Assembly: GCA_013204185.1 (NCBI GenBank)
Contig: JABMOI010000015.1
Location: 1 to 56,609, forward strand
Reading direction: 5' to 3'
Source: a bacterium
Lineage (GTDB): Bacteria; Bacteroidota; Rhodothermia; Rhodothermales; UBA10348
Length of the DNA: 56,609 nt
Position 1 is the stretch's first letter. Each line of letters opens with the position of its first letter. Under the pieces are notes generated by a model. That model ran no database searches. It was not told the origin of the DNA and worked only from the letters and a program-made list of their open reading frames with translations. This document shows, piece by piece, positions 29,934 to 39,387 of the stretch. The position numbers were made by a program, and so were the translations under genes.

Positions 29934-30383
29934 ATGCCTACCTCTATCTTGACTCGTCTTTTTTGCGCCTTTCTCCTCTCTGCAACTCTCTTGGGTTGCG
30001 GTAGTGATTCAATGGTGGACTCCTCCTCAAATACGGAGGAAAAAGAGGTTGTAAACACTTCGACGCTCAGAATGGGTCCGTTTTTGCCCGCGGCGGCTGG
30101 GAAAGAAGCGGCAGGATCTGCCACGCTACGAACTCTAGAAAACGGTTCTCTCCGCCTCGACTTCAGTACCAACTTCAGCCTCACAAATGGCCCAGGCCTC
30201 TTCGTTTTCCTGTCCAATTCGGAGTTCCTTTCCGACGACGCCGTAAACCTGGGTTCATTTATTAGCCCATCAGGGGAGCAAATGTATACAATCCCAGAAG
30301 GCGTTTCGCTGGAATCCTTCACCCACGTGACGGTGCATTGCGTCCCGTACAATGTGACCTTCGCCTACGCAGAGTTGAAGTAA
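29934..30383 (+). CDS. DM13-domain lipoprotein
   Basis: A 149-residue lipoprotein: the ATG at 29934 gives a signal peptide with lipobox LLGC near residue 20. The mature domain (GSATLRTLENGSLRLDFSTN, TNGPGLFVFLSNSEF, YTIPEG, HVTVHCVPYNVTFAYAEL) matches the DM13 domain, a beta-sandwich suggested to take part in electron transfer or redox signalling. The single cysteine near the C-terminus is a conserved DM13 position. It stands alone; the redox partner is unknown. Confidence 0.8.
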   Translation: MPTSILTRLFCAFLLSATLLGCGSDSMVDSSSNTEEKEVVNTSTLRMGPFLPAAAGKEAAGSATLRTLENGSLRLDFSTNFSLTNGPGLFVFLSNSEFLSDDAVNLGSFISPSGEQMYTIPEGVSLESFTHVTVHCVPYNVTFAYAELK

Positions 30384-30432
30384 CACATCTTTGAGCCGTC
30401 TTCTTAGGAAGCCGCCCAATGCGGTTTTCTGC

Positions 30433-30879
30433 TCATCTAGGGGTCACTCCTTTTTTCAGAATCAGATTTCCATATTTGCGTAGTTCACCCGTCACAACAA
30501 CTACATACGCTTCCCCTGCGCGTTCATAAAACGCATGGCGCTCTAGTCGAATGGGCGAAGAAGACATGGGCTCGTGCTTGCGAATGGCTTCCATGTAATC
30601 GCGTTCAACCGCCGGATCGAACTCGTCCCCCGGGACGGTTTGCATCATGATCAAGGGGTCCTCGTACGTATCGAGCGCAAACAACGGAAGGATTGCGCCA
30701 AGCAACTGAGCAACTGTAACTCCATCTGCCCGAAGGACATAGGGGCGCCCTTGCCCCCCAGACGCAATCGAGTGCCCAGGAAAATGCGCATCGGCCAGTA
30801 CGAATTCATCCCCATGTCCCATTTCGGCGAGTGCCTTCAACAGGTCTGGGCTAATGAGCGGAGAGATTCCTTTTAGCAT
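30433..30879 (-). CDS. fucU: L-fucose mutarotase (RbsD/FucU family)
   Basis: A 148-residue protein of the RbsD/FucU fold, which interconverts alpha and beta anomers of sugars such as L-fucose. [34 protein letters not shown] is the family N-terminus with the catalytic histidine in [17 protein letters not shown] is the conserved C-terminal YxN motif region. It follows the choice-of-anchor B gene by 12 bases. No other fucose catabolism genes are nearby, so the sugar specificity is inferred from the family. Confidence 0.9.
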   Translation of the reverse strand: MLKGISPLISPDLLKALAEMGHGDEFVLADAHFPGHSIASGGQGRPYVLRADGVTVAQLLGAILPLFALDTYEDPLIMMQTVPGDEFDPAVERDYMEAIRKHEPMSSSPIRLERHAFYERAGEAYVVVVTGELRKYGNLILKKGVTPR

Positions 30880-30891
30880 GTCTAACCAGAT

Positions 30892-33273
30892 TTACAAGTC
30901 AACTTCCCTTTTGCGAACCAAGAAAATGCCCTCGCCCTGGCTGCTCACGGCAATAATTCCGCTTTTGAAGTAGGGATAGTTACTCCACGAGCCTGCAAAA
31001 CCGTTCACGTTGTCGGCGTAAGGAGCGGTGTCAAAGTGACCTGCTTCAACTGGGTTTTCGGGATCGGTAATATCCAAAATGCGCAATCCTGATTGATAGT
31101 TGGATTGATAGATGAAGTTGCCTTTGACATACAAGTTGTGGTCGCTGGCGCCGTTGCTATGGTAAAACTCGTTGATCAGCACCGGATCGTCCAGATCGCG
31201 AACATCCCATACGAGCGTCCGGGTGCGATCTACAATCTTGTTCATCTCGTCCAATTCGTCGTTCATGTAGAAGTAGTTATGATCCTCAGACAACCAACCC
31301 TGGTGGGTATACGCCGTGTTAGGATACTTGGCCACTGCAATGGTCGCGGGATTCGCTTTGTCGCTCACATCGGCAATCACAAAGGCGCTTCCGTTAGACA
31401 TCAAGCAGACTTCTTGGCCGCTATGGTCGGAGTCGCCGCCGTGGTAGGTCACACATTGCGCGTCGTGCGTGCCACCGGTATCAGGATTTGAATAACAGCC
31501 AACAAATTCTGGATTGAGTGGGTCTTTCAAACTCATCATATGGAGCTGACCTCCGCACGACTCACCGCCCGCGCGAACTCCTACCGCATAGATATAACCC
31601 GAGTCCTCGTTTATGATGATGTTATGTGCGCTGGCCAAGCCCCGGTAAACGGCGTCTGGCTCAAAGTTGATGGGCATCTTTGTTGGATCGGCAAAGCGTA
31701 AGTGAGTCAAGTCAAAGATCTGCATTCCGTGCTCTTGGGCTGCATCGGCTACGATGTACGCGTGGTTGCGATACACCTTTACGTCGCGCCACCACGAACC
31801 CGGGCTGCCCTCCGTTCGCATAATTTGACCCACAACCAATGGGTGATTCGGCGCGCTAATGTCGATAAAAGATAATCCGTCGGTTCTACCTGCAAGGATA
31901 TACTCCTTACCGGTTTCTGGGTCTTCCCATCCCCAAATGTCGTTGAGCGTGGCTCCGCGGTCGTTAACCAATGCTCCGGTCGAAACAAAGGAGATCAAGT
32001 CAACATTGTCGCAAGGAAAAAGGGCTGCCTCGCCATCTTCGCACTTGATTGGTTCTTCTGATGCAATGGGTTCGAAGTAAGAAACATCGCCCATCAAACT
32101 ACCGGTAGCGTCCCAAAAACCATCCTCAGAACGAACGTAGGCCGTTGCCATTCCCGATTCGTAATAGGCATTTGGCGAACCAATGGCCAAGACGTCGCCT
32201 TCAATGGCCAACCCAACACCGAATCCACGCCGAGCTTCCACGTCTTCGGTTTCAATTGCTTTGTAGCCGGCTGCGAGGTCGTTCGTATTGAAGACAAATG
32301 CCTTGCTAGACGCTCCAACAAGCAAGTCTGAACCCGACAGCGCCAAGCCTTGTCCAAAACTAGCAGATCTACGTTCGCCTTCAGCAGGCTCAGCTTGCTG
32401 AAGTGTAGCCTTAAAGCCCCACTGGCCGTTTGCGTCGCGCTCAAATACGACAACGGCGCCGCTTTGCTCGTAACCTGTCGCCCCAACAAAAACCTGACTT
32501 TCGTTGGCAGCTACGGAGCGACCCAGCGCTGCTTTTGCGCCCAACTGATCCCCACTAAATTCAGCCACACTCGTCCAGTCTCTGCCTGCGATCAACTCAT
32601 AAATCATGACGCCGCCCATTCCTTCGTTCGCATCAGGGCTACCCAAGAAGAGAAAATTACCGGCTGAGGCCATCGACCAAATGGGCACGTCAACAAGCGT
32701 ACCCATGGAGTGCCACGCCGTACCCATGTGGTGAATACGATGAACGGCTCCTTCTTTGGTGTCCGTGTTGTAGGACGAAACCAGTACGTGGTCTCCAACT
32801 TTGGCCATATTCTGCGACCTGAAACCGCCCCGGGCATCGGCGCCGGCAAACTCAAAGCCCTTCGCTAGCTCTTCCGCTGGCCCAAACATACCTGCATCGG
32901 CCCATTCACCGTTTTTCCATTCGAAAGCATACACGGCGTTTTCACCGGGCGCACCAACCAGCATCATCCCGTCTTGGATGAGGATAGATCTGCCAAAATT
33001 ATCTCCCCGCTCGCCATCCGCAGCGCGAATCCGACCCACTTCTACCCAATCGCCATTTTCATTGCGGGCAAAGCGGTACACCTCGCCTGCTGGGTCCGCT
33101 CCTCCTGGCCATGAAATGGGAGCCGATCCAACGTAGATTTCGCCGTTGGCCATGGCAATAGCGCCACCGAACCCTTTAAATGTACCCCCATCGGCGCGGT
33201 AAAAAGTCTGTGCTTGGACCATAATAGATCCAAAAACGATCAGGGTAACTATTGAAAATGCGCGTCTAAACAT
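30892..33273 (-). CDS. Choice-of-anchor B protein with FG-GAP and LVIVD repeats
   Basis: A 793-residue secreted protein with a signal peptide at residues 1-21 (ending VQAQ). The N-terminal half (about residues 25-400) is built of FG-GAP/integrin-like repeats (GFGGAIAMANGEIYVGS, FGRSILIQDGMMLVGAP). The C-terminal half (about 440-793) is the choice-of-anchor B domain with LVIVD-type repeats (LSFIDISAPNHPLVVGQI, LRILDITDPENPVEAGHF) and conserved SAHNIIINEDSGYIYAVG. Surface or extracellular location is inferred. There is no T9SS sorting domain at its end. It is upstream of fucU in one operon, an odd pairing. Confidence 0.85.
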   Translation of the reverse strand: MFRRAFSIVTLIVFGSIMVQAQTFYRADGGTFKGFGGAIAMANGEIYVGSAPISWPGGADPAGEVYRFARNENGDWVEVGRIRAADGERGDNFGRSILIQDGMMLVGAPGENAVYAFEWKNGEWADAGMFGPAEELAKGFEFAGADARGGFRSQNMAKVGDHVLVSSYNTDTKEGAVHRIHHMGTAWHSMGTLVDVPIWSMASAGNFLFLGSPDANEGMGGVMIYELIAGRDWTSVAEFSGDQLGAKAALGRSVAANESQVFVGATGYEQSGAVVVFERDANGQWGFKATLQQAEPAEGERRSASFGQGLALSGSDLLVGASSKAFVFNTNDLAAGYKAIETEDVEARRGFGVGLAIEGDVLAIGSPNAYYESGMATAYVRSEDGFWDATGSLMGDVSYFEPIASEEPIKCEDGEAALFPCDNVDLISFVSTGALVNDRGATLNDIWGWEDPETGKEYILAGRTDGLSFIDISAPNHPLVVGQIMRTEGSPGSWWRDVKVYRNHAYIVADAAQEHGMQIFDLTHLRFADPTKMPINFEPDAVYRGLASAHNIIINEDSGYIYAVGVRAGGESCGGQLHMMSLKDPLNPEFVGCYSNPDTGGTHDAQCVTYHGGDSDHSGQEVCLMSNGSAFVIADVSDKANPATIAVAKYPNTAYTHQGWLSEDHNYFYMNDELDEMNKIVDRTRTLVWDVRDLDDPVLINEFYHSNGASDHNLYVKGNFIYQSNYQSGLRILDITDPENPVEAGHFDTAPYADNVNGFAGSWSNYPYFKSGIIAVSSQGEGIFLVRKREVDL

Positions 33274-33433
33274 GATGATTCTGTTTGGGTCAACGATGAA
33301 CAGGCCGGGGAAGCCGGCGGGAAGCGCAAATAGTAGCGAACGGTAGGCTTGAAGACAACCTTACCGTCAATTTACTTCTCATTTACGTTTTAACGTGCCC
33401 GAGAGTGTGCCGGCCTGTAGAACGCCTGTCATT

Positions 33434-33447
33434 TGAACGCGTGTTCA
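33434..33447. promoter_or_regulatory. Short palindrome upstream of the T9SS cargo operon
   Basis: TGAACGCGTGTTCA (arms TGAAC/GTTCA, 4-base spacer) lies about 125 bases before the first cargo gene, in the 298-base divergent region 33274-33571. It may be an operator; the match is short. Confidence 0.25.
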
Positions 33448-33571
33448 TTCAAAGCTCCCTTATTTCCACTGAACACCACTTATACACGGTGCAGGGATTT
33501 CCGGACATGTTGTTGATTTGCTCTGAGCTACTTTGATGACGCATTTGGGCAATTCCGAATCGGAAGTCATC

Positions 33572-35242
33572 ATGCGCACTGCTACCCTTTTCTTATTAAC
33601 GGCTTTTCTGGCTTGGCCCGCCCTCGCCCAGACAGACCCTTCTTTGGTCGGGAATTGTGCTCCGAGAACCGCCGTTGCGTATCTCGACGTAAATAACGTT
33701 CGAGCTCGCATTTTTAATGGATCGGAGTTGTTTTACGGCCCCCCAGATGGGTACAGCGGTGGTGGACTAGAGATACCGATTGGTTCGGGACACATTGCAC
33801 ATTATGCCGACAATATGTGGCTTGGTGGATTGGTGAATGATGAAATCCGAACCTCAGGTTCCACTTACGGACCCTATGAAATGTGGCCCGGACCCATCCC
33901 TTCTGATGGCACGCCACCTAAAGATTGCTCTGCTTCCGATCGTTTCTGGTCGTTAAACAGAGAAGCCGACCTCAGTGATGCTAAACCCGGAATACGGCCA
34001 ACATCGGCCGAATTGAATTGGCCAGCCGCACTAGGAGCACCGTATCACGAAGTGGATGGAGTCGAAGGATACTCTCCAGAGTTCGGAGACAGACCGATGA
34101 TTCTCGGTGATCAGATGCATTGGTGGGTCATGAATGACATCGGAAATGAACATGCGTACTCTATGTCCGATCCCCTTGGAGTGGAAGTCACGTCTGCGGC
34201 GTTTGCATTTAAGGAGCCTCGCGTGCTTCAGGAGACCATCTTCATTCGCCACACAATCACCAATAAAAGCACCCATCCCATACGTGAAATGTATATCGGT
34301 CGTTTTTTGGACGTAGATCTTGGCGCAGCATTTGATGATTTTGTGGGTACAGATTCAACCCTGAGCCTGTTTTACTTCTATAATAGCGACAATGACGACG
34401 ATGGTAACTATGGCGAGGCCCCTCCCGCTCTTGGGTTGATGATTCTGGAAGCCTCCCACTCAGGCGGTGGGTTGCCCACAGATATAAGCTCGCCCAAAAG
34501 TAAATTCATGACCAACTCGGTTCACATCTATAAAGGTTCGAACCGCAACGTTCCGAATCCACGTGATAAATTTGCCATATATAACTATCTAAGAAGTTTG
34601 CAAGTTGGCGGAGGCCCTATTGTAGAGGGAGGAACGGGGGGCAATGATGATGGAATCCCCACTAAGTTCGCTTATCCCGGAGACCCTGTTACGGGTACTT
34701 ATTGGTCGGATATAAATTCGGATGGTGATGGCACCCAATCTTCACCTTGGGACCGAAGAGGCTCCGCTTCCTTTGGCCCGTTTGACCTCGAGCCGGGAGA
34801 ATCAGCCTCTTTTACATTTGCATATCTTTGGGCACGAGGCGTTTCGAATCTGGACTCCATCACTAGGCTTAGGTTTGTAGCTGAGAATATTCACTCGGCT
34901 TCTGAGGCCATTCTGAGCGGGGCAAGTTTTACTAATCGTCCAAAGTTTGTCGACAACACCCCTCCCGAGCGCCCACAGCAGTCATTCTGGATGGATGCGC
35001 CCTATCCCAACCCTTCGACTGGCCGCGCCACCATTAAATACAGCCTATCCATGGACGGCGATGCAGATATAGCCGTGTACGATGTGCTTTCCCGCAAAGT
35101 CGCTTCTATTCACAACGGAAATCAAACTGCGGGGCGCCATGAGGCCTCAATAGACACATCAAACCTCAAACCGGGTGTGTATTCAATCCGCCTAAATTCA
35201 AACCGAAGATCTTCCTCACGCCTGCTCACTGTCGTGCGATAA
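33572..35242 (+). CDS. T9SS type A cargo protein, tandem paralogue 1
   Basis: A 556-residue secreted protein. The ATG at 33572 (MRTATLFLLTAFLAWPALAQ) starts the signal peptide. Core motifs shared with the next two genes are YGPYEMWPGPI, GDQMHWWVMND, DVDLGAAFDD, YFYNSDNDDDG and a SFGPFDLEPGESASFTFAY segment followed by WARG. The C-terminal 75 residues are a T9SS type A sorting domain (PYPNPSTGRATIKYSLSMDG, VYDVLSRKVASI, LKPGVYSIRL). It should pass the inner membrane by Sec and the outer membrane by T9SS, with sorting-domain cleavage. The core's function is unknown. It leads a three-gene operon with 4-base gaps. Confidence 0.88.
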   Translation: MRTATLFLLTAFLAWPALAQTDPSLVGNCAPRTAVAYLDVNNVRARIFNGSELFYGPPDGYSGGGLEIPIGSGHIAHYADNMWLGGLVNDEIRTSGSTYGPYEMWPGPIPSDGTPPKDCSASDRFWSLNREADLSDAKPGIRPTSAELNWPAALGAPYHEVDGVEGYSPEFGDRPMILGDQMHWWVMNDIGNEHAYSMSDPLGVEVTSAAFAFKEPRVLQETIFIRHTITNKSTHPIREMYIGRFLDVDLGAAFDDFVGTDSTLSLFYFYNSDNDDDGNYGEAPPALGLMILEASHSGGGLPTDISSPKSKFMTNSVHIYKGSNRNVPNPRDKFAIYNYLRSLQVGGGPIVEGGTGGNDDGIPTKFAYPGDPVTGTYWSDINSDGDGTQSSPWDRRGSASFGPFDLEPGESASFTFAYLWARGVSNLDSITRLRFVAENIHSASEAILSGASFTNRPKFVDNTPPERPQQSFWMDAPYPNPSTGRATIKYSLSMDGDADIAVYDVLSRKVASIHNGNQTAGRHEASIDTSNLKPGVYSIRLNSNRRSSSRLLTVVR

Positions 35243-35246
35243 CTCA

Positions 35247-36899
35247 ATGCAGCGCATTGCCTTCATATTGTTCGCCTTTGTTTTCTGCGCCCAAATCGCA
35301 ACGGCTCAAATCGACTCGCTGATGGTTGGAAACTGCGAAACCGGCCGGGCAGAAGCATATTTAGACGTTGGCAATGTGCGTGCGAGGCTTCTGAACACTG
35401 GTGGTCTCTTTTATCGAGGAAGTCCGGACGTGTATGAAGTACCCAAGGGTTCAGGTCTAAAGTCAATATTTGCTGCTAATTTACTTATTGGAGGTATGGT
35501 GGATGGTCAATTAAGAACGGCTGGGGCTGCTTACGGCCCCTACGAATTTTGGCCGGGTCCCATTTCCGCTCCGGGCTTACCTCCACCAAGCTGCGCGGAG
35601 TTCGACGCCATTTACTCGATAGACCGCGCCCAAGATCTGGATCCGTTCAAAGACGGAGTGATTACAAAACGCGTTCGAGAATGGCCCGCTGAATTAGGCG
35701 CACCATATGTAGATGTCAACGGAGTCTCAGGATATCAATTTGACGATGGCGACTATCCTGAGATCTTAGGCGATCAGATGCATTGGTGGGTGATGAACGA
35801 CGCTGGAAATCTGCATATCCGCACGCAGTCAAATCCACTTGGGGTAGAAGCCCGTGTTTCAGCTTTTGCCTTTGGCTCCCAGAGCAATTTGAAAAACGTG
35901 ACATTCTATCGGTACGAAATCAAAAACAGAGGCCTTAAGCCCATTGAGCAAGCGTATATAGGCCATCTGGTAGACGCCGATCTTGGAAATTTTCTCGACG
36001 ACAGGTTTGGATCTGACGCTCGGCATAGCATGATTTACTTTTACAATGCGGACAATGACGACGAAAGGAATTACGGCGAAAACCCTCCAGCACAGGGCAT
36101 CGCCATTATCGAAGCATCTAGCAGCCAAGGAGACCTGCCTTCAGATATCTCACCGGGCCGAATTGAAGGATTGATGACGAACGCCATGATGTATTGGGGA
36201 GGGGGTGGTCCACAAGGTGATCCAGGCAATGCATCTGACACGTACAATTATTTACGAAGCCGATGGAAAGATGGGTCAGTGCTTAGAGACGACATGTTTG
36301 GCGGGATTTCGGAAGCGCCGTTCGTTCCTATGATGTTTTCGGGTGACCCGGTAACTGGTGGCTTTTGGTCAGAAGTCAATATCGATGGAAATGGGAAGGC
36401 TTTAGCACTTGGAGACAGAAGGGGAATTGGCTCGTACGGGCCGTTTGATCTCAACCCAAATGAAACGGCAACGTTTACTTTTGCTTACGTTTGGGCTCGA
36501 GGCGACAACAACTTAGATTCAATTACTGCCCTTAGGCAGTTGGTTTCTGGGGTACATTCCGCTAACTCTTCCCTTTTGCAGCCGCGTCAGGAGCCTCAAA
36601 AATTTGTCGACAACAGCCTACCCGAACGTCCCCAACAGTCCTTTTGGCTCAATGCGCCCTATCCCAACCCTTCTAACGGCTCTACTACCATCAGGTATAG
36701 CCTGACACTTGATGGCCCTACAGAAGTGGCCGTCTACGATGTCCTTTCCCGCAAAGTGACCACGCTTCACTCCGGAACACAAACCGCCGGCCCTCATGAA
36801 GTCACGTTCGATGTGTCGAGTCTTCCACCAGGCATCTACACCATTCGCCTCCAATCCAACCGAAACGATACTTCTCGGCAGCTAACGGTGGTGCGTTAA
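35247..36899 (+). CDS. T9SS type A cargo protein, tandem paralogue 2
   Basis: A 550-residue paralogue of the genes on both sides, closest by eye to the third. Signal peptide MQRIAFILFAFVFCAQIATAQ; core motifs YGPYEFWPGPI, GDQMHWWVMNDAGN, DADLGNFLDD, YFYNADNDDERNYG and SEVNIDGNG; sorting domain with PYPNPSNGSTTIRYSLTLDG and LPPGIYTIRL. Its ATG follows the upstream stop by four bases in the junction TAACTCAATG, almost identical to the next junction. The repeated acidic DxDNDD motifs could bind Ca2+ (inference). Confidence 0.88.
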   Translation: MQRIAFILFAFVFCAQIATAQIDSLMVGNCETGRAEAYLDVGNVRARLLNTGGLFYRGSPDVYEVPKGSGLKSIFAANLLIGGMVDGQLRTAGAAYGPYEFWPGPISAPGLPPPSCAEFDAIYSIDRAQDLDPFKDGVITKRVREWPAELGAPYVDVNGVSGYQFDDGDYPEILGDQMHWWVMNDAGNLHIRTQSNPLGVEARVSAFAFGSQSNLKNVTFYRYEIKNRGLKPIEQAYIGHLVDADLGNFLDDRFGSDARHSMIYFYNADNDDERNYGENPPAQGIAIIEASSSQGDLPSDISPGRIEGLMTNAMMYWGGGGPQGDPGNASDTYNYLRSRWKDGSVLRDDMFGGISEAPFVPMMFSGDPVTGGFWSEVNIDGNGKALALGDRRGIGSYGPFDLNPNETATFTFAYVWARGDNNLDSITALRQLVSGVHSANSSLLQPRQEPQKFVDNSLPERPQQSFWLNAPYPNPSNGSTTIRYSLTLDGPTEVAVYDVLSRKVTTLHSGTQTAGPHEVTFDVSSLPPGIYTIRLQSNRNDTSRQLTVVR

Positions 36900-36903
36900 C
36901 TCC

Positions 36904-38556
36904 ATGCGCCGCTTCTTATTCATAGCAATTACCTTCCTTTTCTGCGCACAAATCGCACCTGCTCAAACCGATCCTTCATTGGTCGGGAATTGCGAACCGA
37001 GCACGGCCGAGGCCTACTTGGATGTCGGAAACGTACGCGCGAGACTTCTCAACACAGGTACCCTCTTTTACCGAGGCTCCCCATCAGTTTACGAGGTCCC
37101 AAAAGGCTCCGGTCTCCATTCCGTGTTTGGAACGTCACTTTGGATTGGCGGCTTGGTTGATGATGAAATTCGAGCAGCAGCCACGTTGTTCGGTCCGCAT
37201 GAGTTTTGGCCCGGCCCAATTGCGACTCCGGGCGTACCTCCAGAACAGTGTAAAGACTACGATTCAATCTTTACGATTGACCGAGAACAAGATCTCGACC
37301 CATTAGAGGACGGTTTCATTTCACCGCGAGTCAAGGAGTGGCCTGCTCACCTCGGCGCTCCATTCAAAGATGTAAACGGCGTCCTTGGGTATCAACCAGA
37401 AGAAGGGGACGTTCCGGTAATACTGGGCGATCAAATGCACTGGTGGGTCATGAACGATGCTGGAAACGTTCATGGTTTGTCCCGCTCGAATCCATTGGGT
37501 ATCGAAATGAGAGTTTCTGCTTTTGCCTTCAAACGCCCTCATGGCTTGGAAAACGTGACCTTTTATCGATACGAGGTTACAAATAAAAGCCTAAAAATAA
37601 TTGAGAAGGCTCACATTGGTCACTTTGTTGATGCCGATTTGGGAGCTGCATTTGATGATCGTTTTGGATCGGACTCTACACTCAGCATGATTTATTTCTA
37701 CAATGCCGATAACGACGATGACGGCCAATACGGACCTGCCCCACCAGCACTAGGAGTCGCTATAATCCAAGCCTCGCATAGCAGAGGAGGCCTGCCTTCG
37801 GATTTTTCTGGTACGCGCTCAGGGGAATTTATGACCAGTGCTAAACACGAGGCTACTGGAGGAGGCGTCACAGGCGATCCATCATCGGCTTCTGATTTCT
37901 ACTACTATCTTAGCGGCAGGTGGAAAGATGGAAAAGGTTTTACGGAAGGCGGGTATGGTAGAGGAACATCGACTAAACCAAGCCCGATGATGTGGACTGG
38001 AGATCCGGTAATCGGAGCATTTTGGTCTGAAGTCAATACCGATGGTGCAGGAGGGACAATTCCTCCCCAGGATAGACGTGGTACGGGGTCTTTTGGACCT
38101 TTCGAACTTGAGCCTGAGGACACCGCAACTTTCACGTTCGCGTATGTTTGGGCCCGAGGTGAAAACAATTTGGACTCCATCTCTAAGCTTCGACGATTAA
38201 CCCAAGCCGTACACGAGACCAGTTCGATTATTCTGCAACCTCGTCAGGAGCCCATCAAGTTTGTTGATGGCAACCTCCCGGAGCGCCCACAGCAATCTTT
38301 TTGGCTTGATCCGCCCTTCCCAAACCCCGGAAATGGCCCGATCACGATCAAATTTAGCCTCTCACTGGACGGGCCCACGGAGATTGAAGTTTATGATGTC
38401 CTTTCGCGAAAAGTCGCCTCTATTTTGGGCGGTTTTCAGCAAGCTGGTAGGCATGAAGCCTCCTTCGATACCTCCGACTTAAGGCCCGGCGTTTACACCA
38501 TTCGCCTTCAATCCAACCGAAACAGTACGTCACGGCAACTAACGGTTATTAGGTAA
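36904..38556 (+). CDS. T9SS type A cargo protein, tandem paralogue 3
   Basis: A 550-residue paralogue. Signal peptide MRRFLFIAITFLFCAQIAPAQ; core motifs FWPGPIATPGVPPE, GDQMHWWVMNDAGN, DADLGAAFDDRFGSDSTLSM, YFYNADNDDDGQYG and SEVNTDGAGG; sorting domain with PFPNPGNGPITIKFSLSLDG and LRPGVYTIRL. The junction to paralogue 2 is TAACTCCATG. It ends the operon; no hairpin terminator is obvious after it. Divergence between copies is concentrated between residues 300 and 400, where glycine-rich loops differ. Confidence 0.88.
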   Translation: MRRFLFIAITFLFCAQIAPAQTDPSLVGNCEPSTAEAYLDVGNVRARLLNTGTLFYRGSPSVYEVPKGSGLHSVFGTSLWIGGLVDDEIRAAATLFGPHEFWPGPIATPGVPPEQCKDYDSIFTIDREQDLDPLEDGFISPRVKEWPAHLGAPFKDVNGVLGYQPEEGDVPVILGDQMHWWVMNDAGNVHGLSRSNPLGIEMRVSAFAFKRPHGLENVTFYRYEVTNKSLKIIEKAHIGHFVDADLGAAFDDRFGSDSTLSMIYFYNADNDDDGQYGPAPPALGVAIIQASHSRGGLPSDFSGTRSGEFMTSAKHEATGGGVTGDPSSASDFYYYLSGRWKDGKGFTEGGYGRGTSTKPSPMMWTGDPVIGAFWSEVNTDGAGGTIPPQDRRGTGSFGPFELEPEDTATFTFAYVWARGENNLDSISKLRRLTQAVHETSSIILQPRQEPIKFVDGNLPERPQQSFWLDPPFPNPGNGPITIKFSLSLDGPTEIEVYDVLSRKVASILGGFQQAGRHEASFDTSDLRPGVYTIRLQSNRNSTSRQLTVIR

Positions 38557-38710
38557 AGGACGCGTATTTGGTGATTGAACAGGTGATGTTGGTGCCTTTT
38601 AGGTGTCAATTATTTGTGGGCACCTCTTTCTCCTCAAACAATACGCCGTTGTGGACCAAAGTGGAACCATCAATTCACATTGTTGTTACCATTTCTGATA
38701 ACACTTATCA

Positions 38711-38905
38711 ATGGGCAAGATACGCCGGGGAGGATATGTCTTCTTGACCTGGATAGGCGACCACAGTCCCTATCACGTACACGTGTACAAAGATGGCCAT
38801 TTCATCCTAAAATGGGACCTTGAGAATTCCCAAGCCATGAAGGGTGAGCCAAATAATCGAATCCTCAAGCTCATTCAAGAACTGAGAAATGAAGGCCTTC
38901 TATGA
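38711..38905 (+). CDS. DUF4160 protein (toxin-like small partner)
   Basis: A 64-residue protein. GGYVFLTWIGDHSPYHVHVYKDG followed by a short helix (ILKLIQELRNEGLL) is the DUF4160 pattern, in which the HVHVY histidines are conserved. Its stop overlaps the start of the next gene (ATGA, 38902-38905), so the two are translationally coupled. DUF4160 genes often sit beside small DNA-binding or DUF2442 genes and are suspected toxin-antitoxin components; no activity is established to my knowledge. Confidence 0.78.
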   Translation: MGKIRRGGYVFLTWIGDHSPYHVHVYKDGHFILKWDLENSQAMKGEPNNRILKLIQELRNEGLL

Positions 38906-39387
38906 AAATCGATTCAGTAGCATTCAACAATCACAAATCTGAGTTTGAGATTGCTTCGGCAGGGCGCCAATTAGTTTTCCCGTATGTCAGGCTGCGAGTA
39001 CGTCCGAGCGCAAGCGATTCGATCTCTGAGGTATTCGTAGACGAAGAATTAGGAAGAGAGGCATTTACATACCGACTCGAATCAGGCGCCGAGGATTCGG
39101 TTCATATGGATGCAGTTCTCGAGTTCAACATGGATCCAGACTACTTCAACGATCTGATCATGTACAAATTGACCGTAGAAGCCATGAAGGCCATACAGCA
39201 AAGCGGTTTAGGCAAACGGCAGATTGCACGGCAGATGGGAACGTCGCCCTCTCAACTTTATCGGCTCTTGGATACCACGAACCGAAATAAGTCGCTAGGT
39301 CAACTGCTCTTCCTGTTTCATCTCGCAAATAAAAACGTCGAGCTTCTGGTTTCAGACAAACGCGCTACTGATACCGAATGCTCTTGA
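38902..39387 (+). CDS. HTH protein paired with DUF4160
   Basis: A 161-residue protein. The N-terminal 80 residues are beta-rich and unrecognised. The C-terminal part (about residues 90-150) is a helix-turn-helix of the type LTVEAMKAIQQ...SGLGKRQIARQMGTSPSQLYRLLD followed by a leucine-rich helix. Proteins with this tail commonly follow DUF4160 genes (recollection of gene neighbourhoods). It is probably the DNA-binding antitoxin or regulator of the pair (inference). Its 3' end overlaps by 23 bases the end of the convergent permease gene. Confidence 0.72.
   Translation: MKIDSVAFNNHKSEFEIASAGRQLVFPYVRLRVRPSASDSISEVFVDEELGREAFTYRLESGAEDSVHMDAVLEFNMDPDYFNDLIMYKLTVEAMKAIQQSGLGKRQIARQMGTSPSQLYRLLDTTNRNKSLGQLLFLFHLANKNVELLVSDKRATDTECS

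Noticed and set aside
33572-38556. The cargo triplet as a very recent duplication or assembly artefact
   Set aside because: The copies differ throughout at amino-acid level and in loop lengths, so they are old paralogues and not collapsed or repeated sequence.
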